Shown: positions 48,177 through 58,812, counted from the first letter of the stretch. The stretch is DNA of 64,000 nucleotides from Mycolicibacterium fluoranthenivorans (GCF_011758805.1 NZ_JAANOW010000004.1:186001-250000); one strand, 5' to 3'. The notes: generated by a model not told the origin, from the sequence alone. Made by a program: numbers and translations.

Positions 48177-49553
48177 GTGAGTGAGCAGGTCGACCTCGCG
48201 GTCATCGGATTCGGCAAGGGCGGCAAGACGTTGGCCGCAGCACTCGGGCGCAAGGGCTGGCGGGTGACGCTGGTCGAACAATCCCCGCAGATGTACGGCG
48301 GCACGTGCATCAACATCGGTTGCGTCCCGACGAAGTCACTGGTGTACCGGTCCGAGCACCTGAGCGCCGGGACGGCCCACCCCGACGAGTACCGTCGCGC
48401 CGTCACCGCCACCGGTGAGTTGACCGCCGGCCTGCGCGCGGTGAACTACACGATGATCGACAGCATCGACACCGCCGAGGTACTCACCGGCGCGGCCCGC
48501 TTCGTCGACGCGCACACCCTCTCGGTCTCGACCGCCGACGGCGAGGTGACGGTGTTCGCGAAGTGGATCGTCATCGGAACCGGTTCGCGGCCAACACTTC
48601 CCGATATCCCCGGCCTTGCCGCGTCGACTCGGGTCCACACCAGCACGGACCTGCTCACCGAGGAACACCTGCCTCGACGACTCGTGGTGCTCGGCGGCGG
48701 GTACGTCGGTATCGAGTTCGCCGCGATGTACGCGGCGTACGGATCCGAGGTCACCGTCCTGGAGCGCCACGCGCAGGTCTTGGGGCGCGAAGACGACGAC
48801 ATCGCCGAGAGCGCCCGGACCATCCTGCAGGACAAGGGTGTTCGTATCATAACCGATGCCCGGGTCACCGGCGTCAGTGACAGCACGGAGGCGACCACGG
48901 TCAGCTACGACACCGGCGGCGGTGCGCACACCGTCGAGGCGGATACGGTCCTGGTGGCGCTGGGCCGCGAACCCGTCACCGCCGACCTGAACCTGGCAGC
49001 CGCTCAGGTGCGCACCACGGCGTCGGGCGCGGTGTCGGTCGACGAATACCTGCGCAGCAGCCAACCTCATATCTTCGCCATGGGCGATGTCAACGGCGGT
49101 CCGCAATTCACCTACGTCTCGCTCGACGACTACCGCATCGTGCTCGATCAACTCGTCGGAACAGGTGCCCGCAGCACCACCGACCGCAACGCCGTGCCCT
49201 ACAACCTGTTCATGACGCCGCCGCTGGGTCGGGTGGGCCTGACCGAGCGCGAGGCCGTGGCCGCCGGTCTGCACATCAAGGTCGCCACCATGCGGGTCGC
49301 CGACATGGCCACGGTGCCGCGCGCCCGTATCGTTGGCGAGCCGGACGGCCTGATGAAGGTCGTCGTCGACGCCGACACCGACCTGATCCTCGGGGCGGCC
49401 CTGCTCTGTTACGACGCCCATGAGGTGATCAACACCGTCGCGCTGGCGATGCGCCACGACATCACCGCGACCGCCCTGCGGGATTCGATCTACACCCACC
49501 CGTCCATGACCGAGGCGTTCAACCAGCTGCTGGGCGGTCTCACCGTGCGATAG
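48177..49553 (+). CDS. rclA: RclA-like flavoprotein disulfide reductase
   Basis: 458 residues, GTG start. N-terminal FAD motif DLAVIGFGKGGKTLA, then MYGGTCINIGCVPTKSL with redox Cys44/Cys49, NAD site LVVLGGGYVGIEFAAMYA, and MGDVNGGPQFTYVSLDDYRIV and THPSMTEAFN at the C-terminal dimer interface. These are hallmark features of E. coli RclA (YkgC), a copper(II)/reactive-chlorine defence enzyme, as opposed to mercuric reductase, which has an additional Cys pair at the C terminus. Sits between two symporter sets. Substrate in mycobacteria is unverified. Confidence 0.85.
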   Translation: MSEQVDLAVIGFGKGGKTLAAALGRKGWRVTLVEQSPQMYGGTCINIGCVPTKSLVYRSEHLSAGTAHPDEYRRAVTATGELTAGLRAVNYTMIDSIDTAEVLTGAARFVDAHTLSVSTADGEVTVFAKWIVIGTGSRPTLPDIPGLAASTRVHTSTDLLTEEHLPRRLVVLGGGYVGIEFAAMYAAYGSEVTVLERHAQVLGREDDDIAESARTILQDKGVRIITDARVTGVSDSTEATTVSYDTGGGAHTVEADTVLVALGREPVTADLNLAAAQVRTTASGAVSVDEYLRSSQPHIFAMGDVNGGPQFTYVSLDDYRIVLDQLVGTGARSTTDRNAVPYNLFMTPPLGRVGLTEREAVAAGLHIKVATMRVADMATVPRARIVGEPDGLMKVVVDADTDLILGAALLCYDAHEVINTVALAMRHDITATALRDSIYTHPSMTEAFNQLLGGLTVR

Positions 49554-49688
49554 GCCCGCCGCTCACCGCCACTCATCGACCGTTCAGCGCATCGCTGCCC
49601 GGCTTCGGCGTCAACTCCACCCGTGTGACCCGCATCTCACTTAGGTTCGGTTACCAGCTGGTTCACAGTCGACGTCAAGGAGTCCCAC

Positions 49689-50030
49689 GTGCCCACCACC
49701 GACAGTCGCTCCGCGCCCACCGGCGCCGAGTTCGTCGAAGTTCAGAACAGCCCCGAGTTCCAGGAGTTGCGCAGCAGACTGCGCCGTTTCGTCTTCCCGA
49801 TGACGGCGTTCTTCCTCATCTGGTACGGGCTGTACGTCCTGCTGGGCGCCTTCGCCCACGATTTCATGGCCACCAAGGTGTTCGGCAACGTGAACGCCGG
49901 CCTGCTGCTCGGGCTGGGGCAGTTCGTCACCACCTTCCTCATCACCGGCATCTACGTCCGGTTCGCCAACCGCGAGCTGGACCCACGCGCGGCCGCCATC
50001 CGCGCCGAGCTGGAAGGTCCCGCGAAGTGA
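49689..50030 (+). CDS. DUF485 membrane protein (symporter accessory)
   Basis: 113 residues, GTG start. Two helices (FPMTAFFLIWYGLYVLLGAF and LLLGLGQFVTTFLITGIYV) with the DUF485 pattern VQNSPEFQELRSRLRRFVFP and YVRFANRELDP. YjcH, the E. coli DUF485 protein, is co-transcribed with actP. Here too its stop overlaps the ActP-like gene as GTGA (50027-50030). The 135 bases before it hold no clear promoter. Confidence 0.9.
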   Translation: MPTTDSRSAPTGAEFVEVQNSPEFQELRSRLRRFVFPMTAFFLIWYGLYVLLGAFAHDFMATKVFGNVNAGLLLGLGQFVTTFLITGIYVRFANRELDPRAAAIRAELEGPAK

Positions 50031-51658
50031 CCACCCTTCTCGCAGCATCGGATTCGGTGGGCAACCCGGTCGCCAATATCGCGATCTTCGGCGTCTTCGT
50101 GGCCGTCACCATGTACGTGGTGATCCGGGCGAGCGGCAACAACAAATCCGCCGACGAATTCTTCACCGGCGGCCGCGCCTTCTCCGGCCCCCAGAACGGC
50201 ATCGCCATCGCCGGTGACTACCTGTCGGCGGCCAGCTTCCTCGGCATCGCCGGCGCCATCGCCGTCTACGGCTATGACGGCTTCCTCTACTCCATCGGCT
50301 TCCTGGTCGCCTGGCTGGTGGCACTGCTGCTGGTGGCCGAATTGCTGCGCAACACCGGCCGATTCACGATGGCCGACGTGTTGAGCTTCCGGCTCAAGCA
50401 ACGCCCGGTCCGGCTGGCCGCGGCCACCACGACGTTGACGGTGTCGCTGTTCTACCTCCTGGCACAGATGGCCGGGGCCGGCGGTCTGGTGGCCCTGCTG
50501 CTCAACGTCCACAGCAAGACCGGCCAGTCGCTGGTGATCGCCGTCGTCGGCATCCTGATGATCGTCTATGTGCTGGTCGGTGGCATGAAGGGCACCACGT
50601 GGGTGCAGATCATCAAGGCCGTCCTGCTGATCACCGGTGCCGCGCTGATGACGGTCATGGTGCTGGCCAAGTTCGGGCTGAACTTCTCCGAGATCCTCGG
50701 GGCCGCCCAGTCGGCCGTCTCCGATGCCACCACCAAGGGGGTGGCCAGTCGCGATGTGCTCGCCCCGGGTGCGCAGTACGGCGGATCGACCACCTCGAAG
50801 ATCAACTTCCTGTCACTGGGGCTGGCGCTGGTCCTGGGCACCGCGGGTCTGCCGCATGTGTTGATGCGCTTCTACACCGTGCCCACCGCCAAGGAGGCCC
50901 GCCGATCGGTGGTGTGGGCCATCGCCCTGATCGGGGCCTTCTACCTGTTCACCCTGGTGCTCGGTTACGGCGCCGCCGCCATCGTGGGGCCGGACCGCAT
51001 CCTGTCCGCCGCGGGCGGCCAGAACTCGGCGGCTCCGTTGCTGGCCCTGGAACTGGGTGGCGTGGTGCTGCTCGGCATCATCTCCGCCGTCGCGTTCGCC
51101 ACCATCCTCGCGGTGGTCGCCGGCCTGACCATCACCGCGTCGGCGTCGTTCGCGCATGACGTCTATGCCAGTGTTCTCAAGGGACACAAGGTCACCGAGG
51201 AGGAGCAGGTCAGGGTCTCCCGGATCACCGCGGTCGTACTCGGGCTGGTGGCCATCGGGCTGGGGATCCTGGCCAACGGTCAGAACATCGCCTTCCTGGT
51301 CGCGCTGGCGTTCGCGGTGGCCGCGGCGGCGAATCTGCCCACCATCGTCTACTCGCTGTACTGGCGCCGGTTCAACACCCGCGGCGCGCTGTGGAGCATG
51401 TACGGCGGGCTGATCTCGACCATCGTGCTCATCGTCTTCTCCCCCGCCGTTTCCGGGTCGAAGACCGCGATGATCCCGGGTGCGGATTTCGCGTGGTTCC
51501 CGCTGGCCAACCCGGGCATCGTGTCGATCCCGCTGGCCTTCCTGCTGGGCATCATCGGGACGCTGACGTCCTCGGACGAGGGCGACGCGGAACTCAATGC
51601 CGAGATGGAGGTGCGGTCGCTGACCGGCGTCGGTGCCGAGAAGGCGATCGTGCATTAG
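50027..51658 (+). CDS. Cation/acetate symporter, ActP-like
   Basis: 543 residues from GTG at 50027. Thirteen or so helices. ADEFFTGGRAFSGPQNGIAIAGDYLSAASFLG, PLLALELGGVVLLGIISAVAFATILAVVAGL and LPHVLMRFYTVPTAKEAR match ActP. A glycine-rich MKGTTWVQIIKAVLL segment is present. It moves acetate or a related monocarboxylate with Na+ or H+. Forms a pair with DUF485, and is similar to but distinct from the 46378-48108 symporter (about 40% by impression in shared segments). Confidence 0.9.
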   Translation: MTTLLAASDSVGNPVANIAIFGVFVAVTMYVVIRASGNNKSADEFFTGGRAFSGPQNGIAIAGDYLSAASFLGIAGAIAVYGYDGFLYSIGFLVAWLVALLLVAELLRNTGRFTMADVLSFRLKQRPVRLAAATTTLTVSLFYLLAQMAGAGGLVALLLNVHSKTGQSLVIAVVGILMIVYVLVGGMKGTTWVQIIKAVLLITGAALMTVMVLAKFGLNFSEILGAAQSAVSDATTKGVASRDVLAPGAQYGGSTTSKINFLSLGLALVLGTAGLPHVLMRFYTVPTAKEARRSVVWAIALIGAFYLFTLVLGYGAAAIVGPDRILSAAGGQNSAAPLLALELGGVVLLGIISAVAFATILAVVAGLTITASASFAHDVYASVLKGHKVTEEEQVRVSRITAVVLGLVAIGLGILANGQNIAFLVALAFAVAAAANLPTIVYSLYWRRFNTRGALWSMYGGLISTIVLIVFSPAVSGSKTAMIPGADFAWFPLANPGIVSIPLAFLLGIIGTLTSSDEGDAELNAEMEVRSLTGVGAEKAIVH

Positions 51659-51687
51659 CGAGCATCACAGCGGGGTATGGATTACCC

Positions 51688-52899
51688 ATGGCGGCGGCGG
51701 CGTTGTTCAGCGGAGTGAACACCCGCCGCCGCCTGGCATTCCCACTCCTGGCCTTCGCGTTCGCCGCCGTGATGCTCGGCACCACCCTGCCGACACCGAT
51801 GTACGCGCTCTATGCGGCGCAGATGCATTTCGCGGTGCTCACCACCACGATCGTCTTCGCCGCCTACGCCATCGGCGTGCTCGGCGCCCTCCTCGTCGTC
51901 GGCGGCTGGTCTGATGCGATCGGGCGGCGCCCGGTGCTGCTCGGCGGTCTGGTGTTCGCGCTGGCCAGCGCGGTGGTCTTCCTCTTCGCCGACAGTGTGG
52001 CCGTGCTCCTGGTGGGACGACTGCTGTCCGGCCTGTCGGCGGGTATCTTCACCGGAACGGCGACGGCCGCCGTGGTGGAGGCCCTGCCCGCCGCGCAGCG
52101 TGAGCGCGGCGCCGTGGTCGCGACGGTCGCCAATATCGGCGGCCTGGGGAGCGGGCCCATTCTGGCCGGCCTGCTGGTGCAGTACGAACCGCATGCGCTG
52201 ACGCTGCCGTTCGTGGTGCACATCGTGCTCGTGGTACTGGCGATCGCAGCGGTCCTGATCGCCCCGGAGACCTCCGACCGCACCGGCCGGATCGGCATGC
52301 AGCGGCTGTCGGTACCCGTCGAGGCGCGCGCCGTTTTCATCACCGCCGCCACTGCGGCTTTCGCCGGCTTCGCCGTGATGGGCTTGTTCACCTCGGTGGC
52401 CCCGGCGTTCGTCGCAAATGTGGTCGGCAACGACAACCACGCCGTCGGCGGTGCCGTGGCCTCGTCGATCTTCCTGGCCTCGGCCGCGGCCCAACTGGCG
52501 GGACGACGGATCGCACCGGCCCGCGCGGTCGCGGCGGGCAGCGCCGTCCTCGTGATCGGCATGGTGATACTGGCTGCCGCGCTGCACTTCTCCTCACTGA
52601 CGGGCATCCTGGTCGCGGCTCTGGTGGCCGGTACGGGTCAGGGCATCAGCTTCAGCCGCGGCCTGGCCGCCGTCGTCGAACAGGTGCCCACCGAACGCCG
52701 CGCCGAGGTCAGCTCGACGTACTTCGTGGTCGCCTATGTGGCCATCTCGCTGCCGGTGGTGGGCGCCGGACTGGCCGCGCACGCATGGGGATTGCGCACC
52801 GCCGGCGAGGTGTTCGCGGTGGTGGTCGCGGCGCTGGCCATGGTCTGTCTGGCCGCGATCCTGGTCCAGGAGCGCCGCGGCACCCCCGCCTCGGTGTGA
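51688..52899 (+). CDS. Major facilitator superfamily transporter
   Basis: 403 residues from ATG at 51688, twelve helices. The MFS motif A-like GGWSDAIGRRPVLLGG (about 66-82), RLLSGLSAGIFTGTATAAVVEALP, and GTGQGISFSRGLAAVVEQVP indicate a drug-exporter (DHA1) type. Separated by 29 bases from the symporter, so possibly co-transcribed. No substrate is indicated. Confidence 0.85.
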   Translation: MAAAALFSGVNTRRRLAFPLLAFAFAAVMLGTTLPTPMYALYAAQMHFAVLTTTIVFAAYAIGVLGALLVVGGWSDAIGRRPVLLGGLVFALASAVVFLFADSVAVLLVGRLLSGLSAGIFTGTATAAVVEALPAAQRERGAVVATVANIGGLGSGPILAGLLVQYEPHALTLPFVVHIVLVVLAIAAVLIAPETSDRTGRIGMQRLSVPVEARAVFITAATAAFAGFAVMGLFTSVAPAFVANVVGNDNHAVGGAVASSIFLASAAAQLAGRRIAPARAVAAGSAVLVIGMVILAAALHFSSLTGILVAALVAGTGQGISFSRGLAAVVEQVPTERRAEVSSTYFVVAYVAISLPVVGAGLAAHAWGLRTAGEVFAVVVAALAMVCLAAILVQERRGTPASV

Positions 52900-52951
52900 G
52901 TTGAGTGGTTCTACTCAGGTGCATCGCGCGTCGCTGATTTAGCGTCGAGCC

Positions 52952-54241
52952 ATGCCCGCGACCACGTTTCCCAGCGTCGCAGAGGTGGCCCGGGCCACCC
53001 CGGCCGACCGGGACCGCGCCCTCGACGTCATCCGCATTGTGTCCCTGCTCGGCGTGGTCACCGGCCATACCCTGATGGCCACCAGCATCATCACCGACCA
53101 GGTGTTCCACTGGGACAACCTGCTCACCACCTCGGCCGTCCTGCAGGCACTGACCTGGATCTTCCAGATCATGCCGCTGTTCTTCTTCGCCGGCGTGGCG
53201 AGTTCGGTCACCTCCTACCACAACAATTCGGCCGGCGACTGGGGCGCCTGGCTCCTCAAACGCTGCACCCGCCTCTACCGGCCGGTGTTCTCCTACCTGG
53301 CGTTCTGGGCGGTGGCGCTGATGGTGCTACACCGGGTGGCACCGGTGCACGTCTACGAGCCGATCGCCGGGATCTCGACACAGCTGCTCTGGTTCCTCGG
53401 CGCGTATGTCCTTGTGCTGGCGTCGGTTCCGTTGCTGGCCCGGATCACCACCACGGCACGGCTGGCCGGGGCCGTGGCCGTCGGCTACGGGCTCATCGCC
53501 GTGGTGGACGCGGCTCGCGTCAACGACCCGAGCCTGAGTTGGCTGGGCTATGCGAACCTGTCGGTCTGGCTGTTGCCCGGCATGTTCGGCGTGGCCTACC
53601 GCCGCGGTCTGCTGCGCCCGTCCACAGCGGCCGCGCTAGGTGTCATGATGCTGGCCGTCAACCTGGCGCTACTGCGCTTCGGCCCGTACGAACTGAGCCT
53701 CGTCGGCATCGAAAGCCAGCGTCTGAAGAATATGACGCCACCATCGCTGCTGCTGGCCGGGCACGCAATCATGATGTGCGCCTTCGCCATTGCCGCCGCG
53801 CCGGCCATCAGTCGCTGGGCCACCCGGCCGCGGGTGTGGTGGCTGACGGTCATCGGCAACAGCGGCGCGATGACGCTGTACCTGTGGCATATGCCGGCGC
53901 TGCTGGGGCTGCACCTGGCGTTCGACTATCTGGGTCTGCCCCGTTACCCCGGGCAGCCCCATCTGCTCGCGCTGAGCATCGTGCAGCTGGCGCTCATGGT
54001 GGCGCTGGTCGCCGCGCTGTTCATAGCGCTGCGACCACTGGAGAACAATCCACTGCCCTACTGGGACGGCGGCACCGTCACCGCCGCCCGCGGGACCGCG
54101 GTCGGAACGCTGCTCTGCCTCGCCGGCGCCGCCACCCTCGCCTCGGTGAGCTGGGGACTCAAAGGCCCGGGACTGCTGTGCGTCGCGGTGCTGCTCACCG
54201 CGCTGGCAACCGCCCGGAGCCTGGCCCGCACACCGGACTAA
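52952..54241 (+). CDS. Membrane acyltransferase 3 family protein
   Basis: 429 residues with about ten helices. Acyltransferase-3 hallmarks: RDRALDVIRIVSLLGVVTGHTL (the catalytic-type His at TGH), FFFAGVASSVTSY, RLYRPVF with the conserved Arg, and TLYLWHMPALLGL. Such enzymes acylate surface glycans, glycolipids or secondary metabolites at the membrane. Substrate unknown. The preceding MFS gene could export the product. The TAA stop overlaps the convergent DUF5302 gene. Confidence 0.82.
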   Translation: MPATTFPSVAEVARATPADRDRALDVIRIVSLLGVVTGHTLMATSIITDQVFHWDNLLTTSAVLQALTWIFQIMPLFFFAGVASSVTSYHNNSAGDWGAWLLKRCTRLYRPVFSYLAFWAVALMVLHRVAPVHVYEPIAGISTQLLWFLGAYVLVLASVPLLARITTTARLAGAVAVGYGLIAVVDAARVNDPSLSWLGYANLSVWLLPGMFGVAYRRGLLRPSTAAALGVMMLAVNLALLRFGPYELSLVGIESQRLKNMTPPSLLLAGHAIMMCAFAIAAAPAISRWATRPRVWWLTVIGNSGAMTLYLWHMPALLGLHLAFDYLGLPRYPGQPHLLALSIVQLALMVALVAALFIALRPLENNPLPYWDGGTVTAARGTAVGTLLCLAGAATLASVSWGLKGPGLLCVAVLLTALATARSLARTPD

Positions 54242-54408
54242 CCGCTCTTGCGGCGGAACTCCCTGCGGTTCTCCACCACGCCGTGGGCCTTCGATTTATT
54301 CGCCCGGCCGTCTGCGTGTGAGTTGGCGCCGGACGACTGCGCCTTCTTCCGTTCCAGCGCCTCCCGGAACTTGCGCTTGGTGTCGTCTTCTTCCGGTTTC
54401 TCGGCCAT
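54238..54408 (-). CDS. Small DUF5302 protein (56 aa)
   Basis: ATG at 54406-54408, TAG at 54238-54240. Product MAEKPEEDDTKRKFREALER, KKAQSSGANSHADGRA and ending RREFRRKSG. Highly charged and probably disordered. It matches the actinobacterial DUF5302 type. Overlaps the acyltransferase stop by four bases. Function unknown. Confidence 0.7.
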   Translation of the reverse strand: MAEKPEEDDTKRKFREALERKKAQSSGANSHADGRANKSKAHGVVENRREFRRKSG

Positions 54409-54437
54409 TACATGAGCCTATCCGAGAGCCGGCCCGA

Positions 54438-55496
<1,059 letters not shown>

Positions 55497-55519
55497 CCCG
55501 AACGGGTACATTCGGCGCG

Positions 55520-56353
55520 GTGAGCTCCCAGAAGATCGACGCCTCGGCGCTGACCGGTGTCTCCGAGACCGCACTGCTGACCCTGCAGGTCCGGGCCAAC
55601 GAAGCCCGCCGACCGGATGCCATCCTCGATGATCCGGTCGCCGTCAGCCTGGCCGACTCCATCGAGTTCGACTTCGCGAAGTTCGGGTCCGCGAATCGCC
55701 AGGACATGGCGCTGCGGGCGCTGACCTTCGATACGGCCACCCGCGCCTATCTGCGCGATCATCCGGCCGCCACCGTCGTCGCTCTCGCCGAGGGCCTGCA
55801 GACCAGCTTCTACCGCATCGACGCCTCCGGCGTGAGCAACGAATTCACCTGGCTCACCGTCGATCTCCCCCCGATCGTGGCGCTTCGCGAGAAGCTGCTG
55901 CCGCCGTCGGATCGGATCCACACCTGCGCACAGTCCGCGCTGGACTACAGCTGGATGGACAAAGTTGAGGACGCCAACGGGGTGTTCATCACGGCCGAGG
56001 GTCTGCTGATGTATCTGCAGCCCGCGGAGGCGATGAGCCTGATCGCCGAATGCGCGAAGCGGTTCCCCGGCGGGCAGATGATGTTCGACCTGCCGCCGCA
56101 CTGGTTCGCGTGGTGGGCGCGCAACGGTCTGCTGCGTCCCTCGCTGCGCTACCGGGTACCGCCGATGCCGTTCAGCCTCTCAGTGGCCGGTGCCGCCGAC
56201 CTGATCAACACCGTGCCCGGTGTCCGTGCCGTCCACGACGTCCCGCTGCCGCCGGGCCGCGGCCGGGTGGTCAACACCCTGATCTGGGCGGCCTACCGGA
56301 TTCCGCTACTGGATTCGCTGCGCGGGGTGACCACCTTGCTGGAGTTCGGCTGA
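55520..56353 (+). CDS. omt: Omt-like SAM-dependent O-methyltransferase (LCM family)
   Basis: 277 residues. Leucine-carboxyl-methyltransferase-like family of mycobacteria: LLTLQVRANEARRPDAILDDP, TVVALAEGLQTSFYRID, TVDLPPIVALREKLL, GVFITAEGLLMYLQP and GGQMMFDLPPHWFAWW. Near the omt (Rv1153c) locus of M. tuberculosis. Methyl-accepting substrate unknown. The last 48 bases overlap the convergent hydrolase gene. Confidence 0.86.
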   Translation: MSSQKIDASALTGVSETALLTLQVRANEARRPDAILDDPVAVSLADSIEFDFAKFGSANRQDMALRALTFDTATRAYLRDHPAATVVALAEGLQTSFYRIDASGVSNEFTWLTVDLPPIVALREKLLPPSDRIHTCAQSALDYSWMDKVEDANGVFITAEGLLMYLQPAEAMSLIAECAKRFPGGQMMFDLPPHWFAWWARNGLLRPSLRYRVPPMPFSLSVAGAADLINTVPGVRAVHDVPLPPGRGRVVNTLIWAAYRIPLLDSLRGVTTLLEFG

Positions 56354-57274
56354 ACCGACGAGCTCCCCGTCGCTGCGCTCACGCGACTCGGTTGCGCGGG
56401 CCGCGTTCTCGCTGATGACCGTCACCAGCCGGCCCGTCACACCGGGGGCAAGGTCGTGGCCCATCCCGGGGATGGTCAGGTGCCGAGCAGCGGGTATGGC
56501 CGCCGCGGTGGCCATACCGCCGCTGGGATGCACGATGAGGTCCCGGTCCCCGTGCACGACCTGGGTCGGGGCGGTGACGCGGGCCAACTCCGCCGTGCGG
56601 TCCCCGGATTTGTAGATCGCGTTGATCTGCCGTGCCACGCCGGCAGCAGCGCAGGGTCCCGGTCCGCGTTCCCAGGCGCCGGCAGCGTATTCCACCGCGC
56701 CGACGACGTCCATCGGAAAGCCTTTGCCGGCAAGATGTTTCATCATCTTGACATGGCGGTCGATGAACGCCCGTCTGGTCCGCGGGGGCCGCGCGGCCAT
56801 CAGCATCAAGGTGGCGACGGCGGGCTGTCCGACCCGGGGCGCGCCGGTGGTCGAGAAGATGGACGTCAACGACAGCGCCCGGTCCGGGTACCGCGCGGCC
56901 ACCGTCTGGGCGATCATGCCGCCCATCGACATCCCCACCAGGTGGGCCCGCTCGATACCGAGGTGGTCGAGCAGTCCGACGACGTCGGCGGCCATATCCG
57001 CGAGGTCGTAGCCGTCGCGCCGGGGCCGGTGGGTGAGCTGGCGCAGCCGCCCGGGCGGTGTGGTGGTGGCCCAGGTGGAGCGCCCGACGTCGCGGTTGTC
57101 CAGCCGGATCACGTGGAATCCGCGCTCGGTCAACCCGTCGACCATCTCCCTCGGCCAGCTGGTGAGGTCCAGGGTGAGGCCCGCGATCAGTACCAGCGGC
57201 TGTCCCGCGGGATCACCGTCGGTGCGGTAGCACACCCGGTTGCCGTCAGGCAGCAGGCAGTACCGGTCGGTCAT
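56306..57274 (-). CDS. Alpha/beta hydrolase coupled to Baeyer-Villiger monooxygenase
   Basis: 322 residues from ATG at 57272-57274, overlapping the monooxygenase stop as ATGA (57271-57274). Nucleophile elbow GMSMGG with S116, later Asp in VVHGDRDLIVHP and His in PGMGHDLAPG. Probably hydrolyses the ester or lactone made by the monooxygenase upstream. The open frame extends further up to 57997 but crosses into it and is rejected. Overlaps omt at its 3' end. Confidence 0.87.
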   Translation of the reverse strand: MTDRYCLLPDGNRVCYRTDGDPAGQPLVLIAGLTLDLTSWPREMVDGLTERGFHVIRLDNRDVGRSTWATTTPPGRLRQLTHRPRRDGYDLADMAADVVGLLDHLGIERAHLVGMSMGGMIAQTVAARYPDRALSLTSIFSTTGAPRVGQPAVATLMLMAARPPRTRRAFIDRHVKMMKHLAGKGFPMDVVGAVEYAAGAWERGPGPCAAAGVARQINAIYKSGDRTAELARVTAPTQVVHGDRDLIVHPSGGMATAAAIPAARHLTIPGMGHDLAPGVTGRLVTVISENAARATESRERSDGELVGSAELQQGGHPAQRIQ

Positions 57275-58755
57275 CGAGCGGCCACCGGTTCCGCGGCGGC
57301 GACCCTTGTGCTGAACCGCAGATGCGAATCGGTCACGGGTCCGTGCCGCAGTGTCTCGACGTCGGCGGTGTAGTTCATCGTCATCTGCCACGGGCCGTCG
57401 ACGCCCTGGCGGGGCAGTTCCGCTGCGCTGCGGCTGACGTACCCGGCACCGAAATCGAGCAGCGGCAGCGTCGGCATGGCCGTGTCGAGGACCTCCGGCC
57501 GGACCGCGTCGAAACCGTGGGTATCCATATAGGACAACAGCCGGCAGAAGTGCTCGCACAACAGCCCCACCTTGAGCGTCCACGACGAGTTGGTGTAGCC
57601 GAACGCGAAGGCGAAGTTGGGCACACCGGACAACATGATGCCTTTGTAGGCAACGGTTTCCGCCGGGTTCACCGGCCGGCCGTCCACCGTCAGCCCCATC
57701 CCGCCGAACAACTGGATCTGCAATCCCGTCGCGGTGACGATGATGTCGGCTTCCAGCTCGCGGCCGGACTCCAGCAGGATGCCGTTCTCGGTGAAGGTGG
57801 CGATCCGATCGGTGACCACCGATGCGCTGCCGTCGCTGAGCGACTTGAACAGGTCGGCGTCCGGTACCGCGCACAGCCGCTGATCCCACGGGTTGTAGGT
57901 CGGGTTGAAATGCTCGTCGACCGGATATCCGGCCGGAAGCTGCTTGGCGTTGATAGAGCGGATCAGCCTGCGGGCGGCCGCCGGGTACTTCTGGCACAAC
58001 ACGTACACCGACCGCTGCTTGAGGATGTTCTTGCGCCGGGTCACGGCGTAACCGCGCTTGTCGCCCAGCAGCTTCTTGGCGGCGTTGGCGAAGCCGTCCT
58101 TGGCGGGCACCGGCATGACGTAGGTCGGTGAGCGCTGCAGCATCGTGACGTGTCCGGCGGTGGGGGCCATCGCCGGGATCAGGGTCACCGCGGTGGCGCC
58201 GCTGCCGATGACGACGACCTTCTTACCGGTGTAGTCGAGGTCCTCGGGCCAGTGCTGGGGATGCACGATCTGCCCGGTGAACCGTTCACGCCCTGGGAAT
58301 TCCGGGGTGTAACCCTGGTCGTAGCGGTAGTAGCCACCGGCACAGAACAGCCAGTCCGCGCTGATCTGGATCATCTCCCCGTCGCGCTCGACATCGACCG
58401 TCCAACGGGATTCGGCGGTGCTCCATGCCGCGCCGAGCACCTTGTGGTGGAACCGGATCCGGCGCTCGATACCGTTCTCGGCGACGGTCTCACGCAGGTA
58501 GGCCAGGATCTTGTCGGCGGTCGCGATGGCGTACTCGTCGCGCCACGGCTTGAACTCGTAGCCGAAGGTGTGCAGATCGGAGTCCGACCGGATACCGGGA
58601 TAGCGGAACAGGTCCCAGGTCCCGCCGGTCGCGCCGCGGGCCTCCAGGATCGCGTAGCTGCGCCCCGGATGCTCCTGCTGCAGGTAGTAGGCGGCGCCGA
58701 TGCCGGAGATACCTGCGCCGACGATCAGCACGTCGACGTGTTCGGTGTGAGTCAT
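57271..58755 (-). CDS. EthA-like Baeyer-Villiger flavin monooxygenase
   Basis: 494 residues. FAD Rossmann motif GAGISGIG (13-20), the BVMO fingerprint FTGQIVHPQHWP (159-170) and NADPH motif VIGSGATAV (182-190). YNPWDQRLCAVPDADLF and a domain order like EthA and MymA of M. tuberculosis. It inserts oxygen next to a carbonyl or oxidises sulfur using NADPH. Homologues activate thioamide prodrugs, but whether this one does is untested. Operon with the hydrolase; divergent from the PucR gene, with an inverted repeat in between. Confidence 0.92.
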   Translation of the reverse strand: MTHTEHVDVLIVGAGISGIGAAYYLQQEHPGRSYAILEARGATGGTWDLFRYPGIRSDSDLHTFGYEFKPWRDEYAIATADKILAYLRETVAENGIERRIRFHHKVLGAAWSTAESRWTVDVERDGEMIQISADWLFCAGGYYRYDQGYTPEFPGRERFTGQIVHPQHWPEDLDYTGKKVVVIGSGATAVTLIPAMAPTAGHVTMLQRSPTYVMPVPAKDGFANAAKKLLGDKRGYAVTRRKNILKQRSVYVLCQKYPAAARRLIRSINAKQLPAGYPVDEHFNPTYNPWDQRLCAVPDADLFKSLSDGSASVVTDRIATFTENGILLESGRELEADIIVTATGLQIQLFGGMGLTVDGRPVNPAETVAYKGIMLSGVPNFAFAFGYTNSSWTLKVGLLCEHFCRLLSYMDTHGFDAVRPEVLDTAMPTLPLLDFGAGYVSRSAAELPRQGVDGPWQMTMNYTADVETLRHGPVTDSHLRFSTRVAAAEPVAAR

Positions 58756-58812
58756 GTCTCCATGGTCGCCGCCCGACTACCCGGACCCAAGGTCGAAACA
58801 ACCCATTCTGTC

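Noticed and set aside
49641..49675. Possible CRP-type site before the DUF485-ActP pair
   Set aside because: TGTGACCCGCATCTCAC has the half-sites, but the spacing is eight instead of six and a second half is absent. Too weak to call.
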